DNA of 64,000 bases from Variovorax sp. J22G73. GTDB taxonomy: Bacteria > Pseudomonadota > Gammaproteobacteria > Burkholderiales > Burkholderiaceae_C. How positions within the stretch are numbered: the stretch's first letter is position 1; each line of letters opens with the position of its first letter. The position numbers and the translations under genes are program-made. This document shows positions 28,237 to 37,039 of this stretch, piece by piece. Under the pieces are notes generated by a model. It searched no databases, was not told where the DNA came from, and saw only the letters and a program-made list of their open reading frames with translations. The DNA lies in contig NZ_JASZYK010000003.1 of assembly GCF_030317035.1 (NCBI RefSeq), positions 372,001 through 436,000 of the forward strand, in the 5' to 3' direction.

Positions 28237-28677
28237 ATGATCGACAAGAAATGGATCGGCCACGAGCTGCCGCCCTCGGTGCTCCCCATCGAGCGCACGC
28301 GGCTGCAGTTCTTCGCCAAGGCCATCGGCGAGACCGACCCCATCTACACCGATGCTGCCGCCGCGCGCGACGCCGGCTACGCCGACCTGCCCGCGCCGCC
28401 CACCTTCCTGTTCGCGGCCGAGCTCGACTCGGGTGCTTCCGACCGGCTGCTGGCCGACCTGCAGATTCCGCTCGCCAAGCTGCTGCACGGCGAGCAGAGC
28501 TTCAGCTACCACCGCGCGGCCTGCGTGGGCGACACGGTGACGGTGCGCTCCACCATCACCGACATCTACGACAAGAAGAACGGCGCGCTCGAGTTCGTGG
28601 TGAAGACCTCGCGCGCTACCAACCAGCGCGACGAACTGGTGGCCGAGCTGCGCGCCGTGATCGTCTGCAGGCATTGA
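28237..28677 (+). CDS. MaoC-like (FAS1-type N-terminal) dehydratase subunit
   Basis: The 146-residue hotdog protein has the family region FFAKAIGETDPIYTDAAAARDAGYADLPAPPTFLF. In active hydratases this loop carries Asp and His; here Asp34 is present but the His position is Tyr37. It therefore looks like the non-catalytic or substrate-binding half of a heteromeric enoyl-CoA hydratase. The next gene encodes a hotdog protein with the full motif, so the two probably form one enzyme. Confidence 0.85.
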   Translation: MIDKKWIGHELPPSVLPIERTRLQFFAKAIGETDPIYTDAAAARDAGYADLPAPPTFLFAAELDSGASDRLLADLQIPLAKLLHGEQSFSYHRAACVGDTVTVRSTITDIYDKKNGALEFVVKTSRATNQRDELVAELRAVIVCRH

Positions 28678-28688
28678 AAGCACACGCC

Positions 28689-29117
28689 ATGACCACAGCG
28701 ACCCCCTTGACGTACGACGCCGTGCAGGTCGGCGACGAGCTGCCCGCGCTCCAACTGCCGCCGGTGAACCGCACCACGCTCGCGCTGTTCGCGGGCGCCT
28801 CGGGCGACCACAACCCCATTCACATCGACACCGATTTCGCGCGCAAGGCGGGCATGCCCGACGTGTTCGCGCAGGGCATGCTGGGCATGGCCTGGCTGGG
28901 GCGGCTGCTCACGCAGTGGGCGCCGCAGTCGCAGCTGCGCCGCTTCGACGTGCGCTTCCAGGGCATCACCCACCTGGGCCACGCGGTGCGCTGCAGCGGG
29001 CGCGTGGTCGAGAAGCTGGTGCACGACGGCGAGCCCTGCGTGCGCGTGGAAATCCAGAGCGCCAACCAGTACGGCCAGCCCCGCATCGCCGGCGAGGCGC
29101 TGGTCGCGCTGCGCTGA
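28689..29117 (+). CDS. MaoC family enoyl-CoA hydratase, catalytic hotdog subunit
   Basis: The 142-residue protein has the hydratase-2 motif in FAGASGDHNPIHIDTDFARKAGMPDVFAQGM, with Asp40 and His45 as the expected catalytic pair. It lies 11 bp after the Tyr-substituted hotdog gene, an arrangement known from two-subunit hydratases of steroid side-chain degradation (ChsH1-ChsH2). It would hydrate the 2-enoyl-CoA formed in the pathway. Confidence 0.9.
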   Translation: MTTATPLTYDAVQVGDELPALQLPPVNRTTLALFAGASGDHNPIHIDTDFARKAGMPDVFAQGMLGMAWLGRLLTQWAPQSQLRRFDVRFQGITHLGHAVRCSGRVVEKLVHDGEPCVRVEIQSANQYGQPRIAGEALVALR

Positions 29118-29147
29118 TTCACTCAAAGAAAAAAAGAGACGAACACC

Positions 29148-29978
29148 ATGACATCCAAGCTCGACGGCAAGGTCGCCCTCATCACCGGTTCGGGCCGCGG
29201 CATCGGCCGCGCCATTGCATTGAAGCTCGCCTCGGAGGGCGCGCGCATCGTCGTCAACGACCTCGACGCGGCGCCGGCCGAAGAAACCGTGCAGGCCATT
29301 CGCGAGGCGGGCGGCGAGGCCGTGGCCTGCGTCGGCAGCGTGGGCGCGCCGGATTTCGCGGAGCGCTTCGTCGGCACGGCCGTGAGCGAATACAAGGGCC
29401 TCGACATCATCGTGAACAACGCCGGCTACACCTGGGACAGCGTGGTGCAGAAGATGACCGACGAGCAGTGGTACGCCATGATCGACGTGCACCTCACCGC
29501 GCCCTTTCGCATCTTGCGCGCGGCGCAGCCGGTGATTCGCGCGCTGTCGAAATCGGAGACCGAGGCGGGCCGGCGCGTGGTGCGCAAGGTGGTGAACATC
29601 TCGTCGGTGGCGGGGCTCTTCGGCAACGCGGGCCAGTCCAACTACGCGACCGCCAAGGCCGGCATCGTCGGGCTCACGCAAACACTGGCCAAGGAGTGGG
29701 GCCGCATGAACGTCACCGTGAACTGCGTGGCCTTCGGCTTCATCCAGACGCGGCTGACCGCGAGCACCGCCGAGGCGACCACCGCCAACATCGAGGGCCG
29801 CGAGATCAAGGTGGGCATCAACCCGGGGCTGCTGTCGATGATGGAACAGTCCATTCCGCTGGGCCGCGGCGGCACACCCGAGGAAGCGGCCGGCGCGGTG
29901 TACCTGCTGTGCGCGCCCGAGTCCGACTACGTGAGCGGCCAGACGCTGATGTGCACCGGCGGCCTCACCGGAATCTGA
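29148..29978 (+). CDS. SDR family 3-hydroxyacyl-CoA / 3-oxoacyl dehydrogenase
   Basis: The 276-residue Rossmann protein has TGSGRGIGRA for NAD(P), NNAG in IIVNNAGYTW, and the active-site Tyr and Lys in SNYATAKAG. A loop insertion of about ten residues (ALSKSETEAGRRVVRKVV) precedes the active-site Ser strand, NISSVAG. It would oxidise the 3-hydroxyacyl-CoA made by the MaoC pair. Spacing is 30 bp to the upstream gene and 2 bp to the next. Confidence 0.92.
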   Translation: MTSKLDGKVALITGSGRGIGRAIALKLASEGARIVVNDLDAAPAEETVQAIREAGGEAVACVGSVGAPDFAERFVGTAVSEYKGLDIIVNNAGYTWDSVVQKMTDEQWYAMIDVHLTAPFRILRAAQPVIRALSKSETEAGRRVVRKVVNISSVAGLFGNAGQSNYATAKAGIVGLTQTLAKEWGRMNVTVNCVAFGFIQTRLTASTAEATTANIEGREIKVGINPGLLSMMEQSIPLGRGGTPEEAAGAVYLLCAPESDYVSGQTLMCTGGLTGI

Positions 29979-29980
29979 GC

Positions 29981-30769
29981 ATGCAGCAGCTTGAAGGCAT
30001 CGCCTGGGCCGTGGCCGGCGACATCGGCCGCATCGTGCTGAAGCGGCCCGAGCGCGCCAACGCCATCGGGCGCGCCAGCGGCCTTGCGCTGGTGCGCGCC
30101 ATCGACGAGGTGATCGCGCAGGCGCCGCGCGCCATCTTGCTGACCGGCGAGGGCCGCGTGTTCTGCGCCGGTGGCGACATCGACGAGTTCGTGGCCGCGC
30201 GCGACGCATTGCCCGCGCTGGTCGACGACATCCTCGAACTGCTGCATCCGGCCTTGCTGCGCCTGTCGAACCAGCCCGCTCCGCTGGTTGTCGCGGTGAA
30301 CGGCGCTGTCGGCGGCGCGGGCGTGGGGCTGGCGCTGTGCGGCGACTTCGTGCTCGCGGCCGAGTCGATGAAGCTGCGCACGGGCTATGCGGCCATCGGC
30401 CTGTCGCCGGATGCCGGGGCGTCTTACTTTCTCGCGCGGCGCGTGGGGCCGGTGCGGGCGCAGCAACTGCTGATGCTGAGCGACGCCATCGACAGCCGGC
30501 AGTGCCTGGCCTGGGGCGCCGTCGATGCGCTGCACCCCGACGCCGAGCTGGCCGCCGCCGCCGAAGCGCTCGCTGCGCGGCTCGCGCAAGGGGCGAGCGC
30601 GTCGTTCGCGGGCATCAAGGCGCTGTGCGCGGGCGCACCCGCGCGGCCTTTCGACGAGCACCTGGCCATGGAGCGCAAGCTGCTGCACGAGCGGGCCGGC
30701 AGCGCCGACGCGCGGGAAGGCGTGACGGCGTTCGTGGAGAAGCGCGCGCCGCGGTTCACCGGGCGCTGA
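29981..30769 (+). CDS. enoyl-CoA hydratase/isomerase family protein, isomerase-like active site
   Basis: The 262-residue crotonase-fold protein keeps the oxyanion-hole regions (FCAGGDIDEF and NGAVGGAGVGLALCGD). Both hydratase glutamates are missing: the first site reads GVGLA and the second GYAAIGL. It has instead an Asp in IGLSPDAGASYF, as in PaaG-type isomerases. I therefore expect double-bond isomerisation and not hydration, which fits an operon that already has a MaoC hydratase. It ends the operon. Confidence 0.88.
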   Translation: MQQLEGIAWAVAGDIGRIVLKRPERANAIGRASGLALVRAIDEVIAQAPRAILLTGEGRVFCAGGDIDEFVAARDALPALVDDILELLHPALLRLSNQPAPLVVAVNGAVGGAGVGLALCGDFVLAAESMKLRTGYAAIGLSPDAGASYFLARRVGPVRAQQLLMLSDAIDSRQCLAWGAVDALHPDAELAAAAEALAARLAQGASASFAGIKALCAGAPARPFDEHLAMERKLLHERAGSADAREGVTAFVEKRAPRFTGR

Positions 30770-30899
30770 GCCCGCGCGCGCACTGTGGAAGCCGCCGTGG
30801 CGGCTGTGCCGGCCGCGCGCGATGCGTGCAAGAATCTCCGCGGCGCATCGCCTTGCATGCCGCGGCACCTTGCCTGGTGCCAGCCCACGGAGTTTCTTC

Positions 30900-31913
30900 T
30901 TGAGTCTTGTCTCCACGACCTCGCTTCGGTACTTCGCCGAAGTCGTTCGCACCGGTTCGATCAGGGCGGCTTCCGAAAACCTGTACGTCGCGGCCTCCGC
31001 CATCAGCAGGCAGCTCGCCATGCTCGAAGACTCGCTGGGCGCGCCCCTGCTGGAGCGGCGCCAGGGGCGCGGCAAGGTCAAGCTCACGGCGGCCGGCGAG
31101 ATCCTCATGCGGTACCACAAGAACGTCGTCAAGGAGTCGGGGCGGCTGCATTCCGAGATCGAGGCGCTGCAGGGCCTGAAGCGCGGGCACGTCAATTTCG
31201 GCATGCCCGAATCGCTCACGCGCGACTTCATGCCGCAGTTTTTCTCCAGCTTCGCCAAGCGCTATCCGGGCATCTCGTTCAGCGTGAAGGTCAGCGGCAG
31301 CCCCACGCTGGGCGAGATGCTGCTCAACGACGACCTGGACGCCTGCTTCACCTTCGGCGACATCGCCTTCCACGACCTGTCGGTGGTCTATTCGCGGCTG
31401 CTGCCGCTGTATGTGCTGGTGCCCAACGGGCATCCGCTGGAAGGTTTCGAGTCGCTGCGGCTGTCCGACTGCGCGGAGTACAGCCTGTCGTGGCTCGATT
31501 CGTCGCTGTGGGCCAAGCAGCAGTACGACGAGATGCTCGCCAAGGCGAAGATCCGCCCGCGCATCGCGCTGGAAACCAACTCCTACGAGCTCATGCGCAA
31601 CGTGGCGGCCGAGGGCATGTGCCTCACCTTCACGACCACGCCGCTGGAAGACCCGCACGGGCGGCCCAGGGCGGGCTCCTACGTGCCGCTGAAAGACCCG
31701 CGCGCCCGGCCGCAGCGCTTGGCGCTGAGCGTGCACAAGGGCCGCAGCCTGCCGATTCCGGTCGCCGCCTTTTTGTCGGAGCTGACGGCCGCGCTCGAGG
31801 AGGCAGAGAAGCTGGCCCGGCCGCCCGAGGAGCCGCGGGCCGAACCGCGCGCATCACAGACATCGCAGACATCGCGGGCATCGCGCGCGCCGAAGGCCCG
31901 GCCCGCCAAGTGA
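30900..31913 (+). CDS. LysR family transcriptional regulator
   Basis: The protein has 337 residues from a TTG start, which has GGAG 7 nt upstream; upstream ATGs lack a ribosome site. The HTH is VVRTGSIRAASENLYVAASAISRQLAMLEDSLGA, followed by a substrate-binding domain. The C-terminus carries a Ser/Arg/Ala tail made by four 9-bp repeats. It converges on the dioxygenase gene of the aminopurine-type operon and follows the acyl-CoA operon on the same strand; which of them it controls is not clear. Confidence 0.88.
   Translation: MSLVSTTSLRYFAEVVRTGSIRAASENLYVAASAISRQLAMLEDSLGAPLLERRQGRGKVKLTAAGEILMRYHKNVVKESGRLHSEIEALQGLKRGHVNFGMPESLTRDFMPQFFSSFAKRYPGISFSVKVSGSPTLGEMLLNDDLDACFTFGDIAFHDLSVVYSRLLPLYVLVPNGHPLEGFESLRLSDCAEYSLSWLDSSLWAKQQYDEMLAKAKIRPRIALETNSYELMRNVAAEGMCLTFTTTPLEDPHGRPRAGSYVPLKDPRARPQRLALSVHKGRSLPIPVAAFLSELTAALEEAEKLARPPEEPRAEPRASQTSQTSRASRAPKARPAK
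31852..31887 (+). repeat. four 9-bp tandem repeats in the LysR gene tail
   Basis: CATCACAGA, CATCGCAGA, CATCGCGGG and CATCGCGCG follow one another without gaps. They are in frame and encode the repeating tail SQT-SQT-SRA-SRA. Copy-number change here would lengthen the protein by triplets without breaking the frame. Confidence 0.7.
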
Positions 31914-31955
31914 GGCGAGCGCCGCGCTGCGGCGTGCCTGGCCGGCGCATTCAGT

Positions 31956-32960
31956 TCAACCCGCGGCCAGCTCCGCGGGCGTCTTGTACTTCTGCACGGC
32001 CGCGAAGCGCCGCACCAGGTACTCGCCCGACTTGATGGGCGCATGCCGCGGCTCGCCTTCGCGCGGCGCGAACTCGGGCAGGCAGGCCACGGGCGTGTCG
32101 TAGTCGAGGTTGAAGAAGGTGGGAATCGAATAGCGCTCCCTGCCCGTGCGGTTCGCCACGCGGTGCGGGTTCGACACATAGACGTCGTTGGTCCACACCT
32201 TCACCAGGTCGCCCAGGTTGACCACCAGCGTGCCTTCCACATAAGGCGCGGCCACCCACTCGCCGCCGCGCGTGCACAGCTCCAGCCCGCCGATGGGGTC
32301 TTGCGCCAGCACGGTCAGCATGCCGTAGTCGGTGTGCGCGGCGGCGCCCAGCTCGAGGTTGGTGAACGACTCCTGCGGCGGATAGTGAAAGAGCCGCGAC
32401 TGCACCATCGGCTTGGTCGCGTACTGCAGGAAGAAGCCTTCGTCCTTGCCCACGGCCGAGGCGAAGATCTTCAGCAGGTTGCGCCCCAGCGCGATGGTGG
32501 CGTCGAAGTAGGCCATGGCCGCGGGCGCGAGCCACGGCTTGTCGGCGGGCCAGCGGTTGGGGCCGTGCAGCGGCAGGCCGCCGGCCACGTCGGGGTCGGT
32601 GAGCGGCAGGTCCATGCCGAGCTCGTAGCTTTCCTTCAGGTCGGGCTTGTGGCCCGGATGCTGCGTGACGCCCATGGGCATGAAGCCCCGGCGAAAGCGC
32701 TCGTCGATGCGGTCCTTCAGGCGCTCTTCCATCGACAGCGACATGTAGCGGCGGGTGGCGTCGAACACCGCGTCGATCACGGCCTGCGGCACGCCGTGGT
32801 TCTTCACGTAGAAGAAACCGGTGTTGGTGCATGCGGCCTTGAACTGCTCGACCACCGGCCCGATGGGACCGCCGGCCAGCCACGGGCCCAGGTCGAGGAT
32901 GGGCATCTCCTGCGCGGAGGCCCGGCGCGGGGCTTCCAGCTTCTGTTCGTCTTGGGTCAT
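31956..32960 (-). CDS. 2-oxoglutarate/Fe(II)-dependent dioxygenase, isopenicillin N synthase family
   Basis: The 334-residue protein has the family N-terminus (MPILDLGPWLAG and GFFYVKNHGVP) and a jelly-roll core with iron ligands His209, Asp211 and His266 and the 2-oxoglutarate-binding pair Arg276-x-Ser278 in RYSIP. It should hydroxylate or demethylate a small organic molecule. AAGGAG precedes the ATG. It is the last gene of an operon with an ABC importer and an aminopurine-type deaminase, so the substrate may be a modified purine or other imported heterocycle; that is inference. Confidence 0.9.
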   Translation of the reverse strand: MTQDEQKLEAPRRASAQEMPILDLGPWLAGGPIGPVVEQFKAACTNTGFFYVKNHGVPQAVIDAVFDATRRYMSLSMEERLKDRIDERFRRGFMPMGVTQHPGHKPDLKESYELGMDLPLTDPDVAGGLPLHGPNRWPADKPWLAPAAMAYFDATIALGRNLLKIFASAVGKDEGFFLQYATKPMVQSRLFHYPPQESFTNLELGAAAHTDYGMLTVLAQDPIGGLELCTRGGEWVAAPYVEGTLVVNLGDLVKVWTNDVYVSNPHRVANRTGRERYSIPTFFNLDYDTPVACLPEFAPREGEPRHAPIKSGEYLVRRFAAVQKYKTPAELAAG

Positions 32961-33024
32961 TGCGTTGCTCCTTCGTGGGTGTGGCGTGGGTTTGGTGTGT
33001 GGGGTGTGGTGAGGTGTGGCGGCT

Positions 33025-33891
33025 TCATGTGCCGCGGGAGAGGTCGGTGAACGCGTCCGCCCAGAACACCACGCGCCGCGCGATGGCCTTCACCACGCCG
33101 TGCAGCACGATGCCGATGGCCGACAGAACGATCAGGATGGCGAACATGCCCGCCGCATCCATCGAGAAGTTGCGCTGCAGGATGAGGTAGCCCAGGCCGG
33201 CCTGCGCGCCCACGAATTCGCCGACGATGGCGCCGATCACGGCCAGCACGATGCCGATGTCCAGCCCCGCGAACACATAGGGCAGCGCATGCGGCAGCCG
33301 CACCATGCGGAATACGTGCCAGCCCGAGGCGGTGAAGGCATGCATCAGGTCGATCTGTTCCCGGGGCGCCGAGCGCAGCCCCACGATGGTGTTGGCGAGC
33401 ACGGGGAAGAACACGATGGTCGCGGTGATCACCACCTTCGACGTGGTGTCGAAGCCGAACCACAGCACGAACAGCGGCGCCACCGCCACCTTGGGCACGG
33501 TCTGGAACGCGACCACGTACGGGTAGAGCACCAGTTCGAGCAGGGCGCTCTGCCCGATCAGCGCGCCCAGCACAAAGCCGGCGAACGCGCCGAGCGCGAA
33601 GCCCGCGAGGATCTCGTAGAGCGTGACCCACAGGTGCGGCCACACCTCGCCGGACTGGAACACCTCGTACACCGAGCGCGCCACGCCCACCGGCCCCGGA
33701 AAGATCAGGTGCGAGACGCCCAGCGCGCTCACCACCAGCTGCCACGCGGCCACCACGGCCACGAAGACGGCCACGGTGAGCGCCTTGCGCCGCAAGGGCG
33801 TGAGCCAGGGCGCGGGCGGCGCGAGGTCGTTGCCCTCGGTGTTCACGGGGGTTGCGATGTTGTCGTTGAGGATGTTGTTCGCGGCGTTCAT
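33025..33891 (-). CDS. ABC transporter permease (NitT/TauT/SsuC type)
   Basis: The 288-residue membrane protein has six predicted helices and the BPD inner-membrane signature around FTASGWHVFRMVRLPHALPYVFAGLDIGIVLAVIGAIVGEF. It matches SsuC/TauC/ThiX permeases. The ATG overlaps the stop of the ATPase gene. With the ATPase and binding protein it completes an importer for a sulfonate-, pyrimidine- or similar-type ligand. Confidence 0.93.
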   Translation of the reverse strand: MNAANNILNDNIATPVNTEGNDLAPPAPWLTPLRRKALTVAVFVAVVAAWQLVVSALGVSHLIFPGPVGVARSVYEVFQSGEVWPHLWVTLYEILAGFALGAFAGFVLGALIGQSALLELVLYPYVVAFQTVPKVAVAPLFVLWFGFDTTSKVVITATIVFFPVLANTIVGLRSAPREQIDLMHAFTASGWHVFRMVRLPHALPYVFAGLDIGIVLAVIGAIVGEFVGAQAGLGYLILQRNFSMDAAGMFAILIVLSAIGIVLHGVVKAIARRVVFWADAFTDLSRGT

Positions 33892-34721
33892 CCGTCGAGC
33901 CCTCCACTGGCATTCAGGTTGGCGCGGATGTCGCGCACATGGCTGCCGAAGCGCTCGGTGTTGATCAGCTCCAGCGTGCGGGTGGCGGGCAGGTCGACGT
34001 CGATCACCTGCGTGACGCGCCCGGGCCGGGGCGACATGACGACCACGCGGTCGCCGAGGAACACCGCCTCCGGAATGCTGTGCGTCACGAGCATGATCGT
34101 GGCGCCCGTGCGTTCGCGCAGCTTCAGCAGCTCGACGTTCATGGTCTCGCGCGTCATGGCGTCGAGCGCGCCGAAGGGCTCGTCCATCAGCAGCAGCATC
34201 GGGTCGTTGACCAGCGCGCGCGCAATGCCCACGCGCTGCTGCATGCCGCCGGACAGCTCGCGCGGGTACTTGGTCTCGAAGCCTGCCAGCCCCACCAGGT
34301 GCAGGTAGTGCAGGGCGCGCTCGCGCGCGACCGCGGGGTCGCGCCGCTGGATCTGCGCGGGCACCAGCACGTTGTCGAGAATGTTGCGCCACGGCAGCAG
34401 CACGGGCGCCTGGAACACCACGCCGATGTCGCGGCTGGGCCCGCTGTGGCGCCGCCCGCCGAGCTCGACCGTGCCGCGGCTCGCGCGCTCCAGCCCGGCC
34501 AGGATGCGCAGCAGGGTGCTCTTGCCGCAGCCGCTCGGCCCGACCACGGTGACGAACTCGCCACGCGCGACGCTGAAGCTCACGTCGTGCAGCGCGACCA
34601 CGTCGGCCCCGTCCTTAGAGCGGAAGGTCTTGTGCAGGCCTTCGAAGCGAAACGCCGGAACGCCGCCCGAGGCCTCGTGCAGCGTCGTGTGCCTCGTGGG
34701 GAACTGAACGAGCGCGCTCAT
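33888..34721 (-). CDS. ABC transporter ATP-binding protein (NitT/TauT/SsuB type)
   Basis: The 277-residue protein has Walker [10 protein letters not shown], signature [15 protein letters not shown] and Walker [18 protein letters not shown], in the SsuB/TauB/ThiZ pattern. The start overlaps the deaminase stop (ATGA) and the end overlaps the permease start, so all are translationally coupled. It drives import together with the downstream permease and the upstream binding protein. Confidence 0.94.
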   Translation of the reverse strand: MSALVQFPTRHTTLHEASGGVPAFRFEGLHKTFRSKDGADVVALHDVSFSVARGEFVTVVGPSGCGKSTLLRILAGLERASRGTVELGGRRHSGPSRDIGVVFQAPVLLPWRNILDNVLVPAQIQRRDPAVARERALHYLHLVGLAGFETKYPRELSGGMQQRVGIARALVNDPMLLLMDEPFGALDAMTRETMNVELLKLRERTGATIMLVTHSIPEAVFLGDRVVVMSPRPGRVTQVIDVDLPATRTLELINTERFGSHVRDIRANLNASGGLDG

Positions 34722-35746
34722 GCCGTGGCCTGCTCGGTGCAGTGCGCGACCCACGCGTCGATGGCGCGAAGCGCCGCGGCGCGTTGCTGCGGCGAGATGA
34801 AGGCCGCCTCGAAGCTGTTGCGCGCCAGGGCCACCAGGTCGTCGCGGCCCAGGCCGAGCGCCTGCTGGCACGCGAGGTAGTTGTCGTTGACGTAGCCACC
34901 GAAGTAAGAGGGGTCGTCGGAGTTGACGGTCACGCACAGGCCCGCGTCCATCAGCCTGCGCAGCGGGTGCTCGGCCATCGAAGGCACCAGGCGCAGCTTG
35001 AGGTTGGACAGCGGACACACCGTGAGCGGAATGCGCGCCTGCGCCAGCTGCGCGACCAGCGCGGGGTCGTCGAGGCAGGCGTTGCCGTGGTCCAGCCGCT
35101 GCACCTGCAGCAGTTCGACGGCCTCGCGCACGTAGGCGGCCGGGCCTTCCTCGCCCGCATGCGCCACCACCTTGAAGCCGCGCTCGCGGCAACGGCGGAA
35201 GAACTCGGTGAACTTCGAAGGCGGGTTGCCCACCTCCGCGCCGCCGAGGCCGAAGCCCAGCAGCCGGTCGTACCAGGGGCGCAACGCGTCGAGCAGCGCG
35301 AGCGCCTCGTCCTCGCTGCGGTGGCGCTGCACCACGACGATCAGGCCCGAGCTGATGGCGTCTTCGGCGCGCGCGGCCTCCATGGCGCCCAGCACGCCTT
35401 CCATTGCCGTGGCCAGCGGCACGCCGCGGCTGGTGTGGCCCTGCACGCCGAGGAACATCTCCGCATGCAGCACGCGGTCGGCCTGCGCGCGGCGCAGGTA
35501 GTCGCGCGTCACGTCGTGGAAATCTTGCGGCTGCACCAGCACGCGGCAGCCGTCGTAGTACAGGTCCAGAAAATCCTGCAGGTCGGTGAAGCTGTAGGCC
35601 GCGCGCAGCTCTTCCTCGGTCTGCCAGCGGATCGCCACGCCGTTGCGCCGGGCCAGCCGCAGGAACAGCGCGGGCTCGATGGAGCCTTCGATGTGCATGT
35701 GCAGTTCGGCCTTGGGCAGGCCCGCCACGAATTGCTCGGGTGTCAT
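34718..35746 (-). CDS. adenosine/adenine deaminase family protein (probable 6-aminopurine deaminase)
   Basis: The 342-residue TIM-barrel amidohydrolase has zinc ligands His16, His18 (ELHMHIEGS), His196 and Asp277 and catalytic Glu199 and His220 in HAGEEGP and RLDHG. The segment VTVNSDDPSYFGGYVNDNY matches adenine deaminases and the related N6-substituted adenine (cytokinin) deaminases better than true adenosine deaminases. It would release ammonia or an amine from an imported aminopurine. It lies between the binding protein and ATPase genes of an importer. Confidence 0.85.
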   Translation of the reverse strand: MTPEQFVAGLPKAELHMHIEGSIEPALFLRLARRNGVAIRWQTEEELRAAYSFTDLQDFLDLYYDGCRVLVQPQDFHDVTRDYLRRAQADRVLHAEMFLGVQGHTSRGVPLATAMEGVLGAMEAARAEDAISSGLIVVVQRHRSEDEALALLDALRPWYDRLLGFGLGGAEVGNPPSKFTEFFRRCRERGFKVVAHAGEEGPAAYVREAVELLQVQRLDHGNACLDDPALVAQLAQARIPLTVCPLSNLKLRLVPSMAEHPLRRLMDAGLCVTVNSDDPSYFGGYVNDNYLACQQALGLGRDDLVALARNSFEAAFISPQQRAAALRAIDAWVAHCTEQATA

Positions 35747-35747
35747 G

Positions 35748-36890
35748 TCACAGCCCCTTGCAGGCCTTGGCGGCCTCGACGACGGCGTTGTGGTCGAAGC
35801 GGTTGATGGCCTCCACGAAGCCGGGCTTCAGGTAGAGCATCGACTCGGGCGGCAGCGTGCGCTTGATGAGCCCGTCTTTCAGCATCACGTCCTGCATGCG
35901 GCCGTAGGCGGCGGGGCTCATGGCGCCGATCAGCTTGCCGCCGTTCATGGCCTGGGCGTCGGCCATCGTCTCCAGCTGCGTCTGCAGCAGCGCGAGGTCC
36001 CACTTGGCGAGCGTGGCCTCGTCGGTGCCCGTGGGCTTGCCGCCGGGAAAGTGCTTCCAGTGGATCTGGCGCGTGCACTCGGGGTCGGTCTGCGCGAACA
36101 GCGTGGCCTTGGCCGCGCCGCGCGCGATGGCCTCGACCATCGCCGGGTCGGCGTCGATGGTCTTCTGCATGGTGGCGAAGGTGAAGTCGGGCAGCGAGTG
36201 CCACGCCGGGTCGAACAGCACGCGCATGTTCGCGCCCGCGTTCTGGAAGCCGGTGAGCGCGGAGCCCCAGAACATCAGCGCCTGCACGCGGCCCGTGCGC
36301 AGCGCCTCGAGCGCCGGCGCGCCGGCACCGGTGGCGATGATCTGCACCTCGGTGTCGGGGTTGACGCCGTTGGCGCGCAGGTAGCCCTTCAGCAGCGGCA
36401 TGCCGCCTGTGCCCAGGCTGAAGATGCCGATCTTCTTGCCCTTCAGGTCGGCCACCGTCTTCACGGGGCTGTCCTGCGGCACGCCCACGCCCCAGTCGAT
36501 CACGCCGGTGCCCATGAGCCCGCGCACGGCGACGTTGTTTTCGGTGTTCGCCTGGATGAGGCCGGTGGAGTTGACTTGCGCGAAGTCGACGCCGCCCGCC
36601 ACCATCTGCTGGATGCCCTGCAGCGATCCGCCGGTGGTGACGATCTTGACGTCGTAGCCCTCGTCCTTCCAGTAGCCCAGCGCGATGGGCAGCGTGAGCC
36701 AGGGGTAGGTGACGTTGACGACCTGCGTGCCCAGCGCGATGGTCACGGGCTTCAGCGGCTTGGCCTGGGCCTGCGCCGCGGGGCTCGACAGCAGCAAGGC
36801 CAGCGCGGCAAGCGTGGCCGCGGCGCATGCGGCCATGCGGTCATGCACGCGGGAAAGAAGGGCGAGGGCGGGTGTCAGGTGGGGGCGCAT
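35748..36890 (-). CDS. ABC transporter substrate-binding protein (NMT1/THI5/SsuA-like)
   Basis: The 380-residue protein has a signal peptide (hydrophobic core AAATLAALALLLSS, cleavage near AQAQA) and the NMT1/SsuA-like fold with TLPIALGYWKDEGYDV and VDLKGKKIG-type (VADLKGKKIGIF) segments. It is the periplasmic receptor of the importer and the first gene of the operon. Its Shine-Dalgarno sequence lies in the 3' arm of an inverted repeat, so translation may be regulated. Relatives bind sulfonates, nitrate or hydroxymethylpyrimidine precursors. Confidence 0.92.
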   Translation of the reverse strand: MRPHLTPALALLSRVHDRMAACAAATLAALALLLSSPAAQAQAKPLKPVTIALGTQVVNVTYPWLTLPIALGYWKDEGYDVKIVTTGGSLQGIQQMVAGGVDFAQVNSTGLIQANTENNVAVRGLMGTGVIDWGVGVPQDSPVKTVADLKGKKIGIFSLGTGGMPLLKGYLRANGVNPDTEVQIIATGAGAPALEALRTGRVQALMFWGSALTGFQNAGANMRVLFDPAWHSLPDFTFATMQKTIDADPAMVEAIARGAAKATLFAQTDPECTRQIHWKHFPGGKPTGTDEATLAKWDLALLQTQLETMADAQAMNGGKLIGAMSPAAYGRMQDVMLKDGLIKRTLPPESMLYLKPGFVEAINRFDHNAVVEAAKACKGL

Positions 36891-36891
36891 G

Positions 36892-36917
36892 AACGATCCT
36901 GTGTTGGTCGGATCGTT
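36892..36917 (-). promoter_or_regulatory. inverted repeat enclosing the Shine-Dalgarno site of the importer operon
   Basis: On the minus strand AACGATCC and GGATCGTT form a perfect 8-bp inverted repeat with a 10-nt loop, ending one base before the ATG. The 3' arm contains the AGGA ribosome site. In RNA this would hide the start of the binding-protein gene; in DNA it could be an operator with half-sites 18 bp apart. Further upstream, CAATA/TATTG and CCAA/TTGG dyads (about 36930-36980) mark a probable promoter and regulator region. Confidence 0.65.
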
Positions 36918-37039
36918 GCGAGATTAGCCCCGGAAACCAATCGCTTTGGATCAATATTCCGTCTGTATTGTTCTAATTTTTAGCGCATTGAATCGGCACC
37001 GTAAAAGCCGTTGCCGCGCGCTCTCCACCAGCGATGCAC

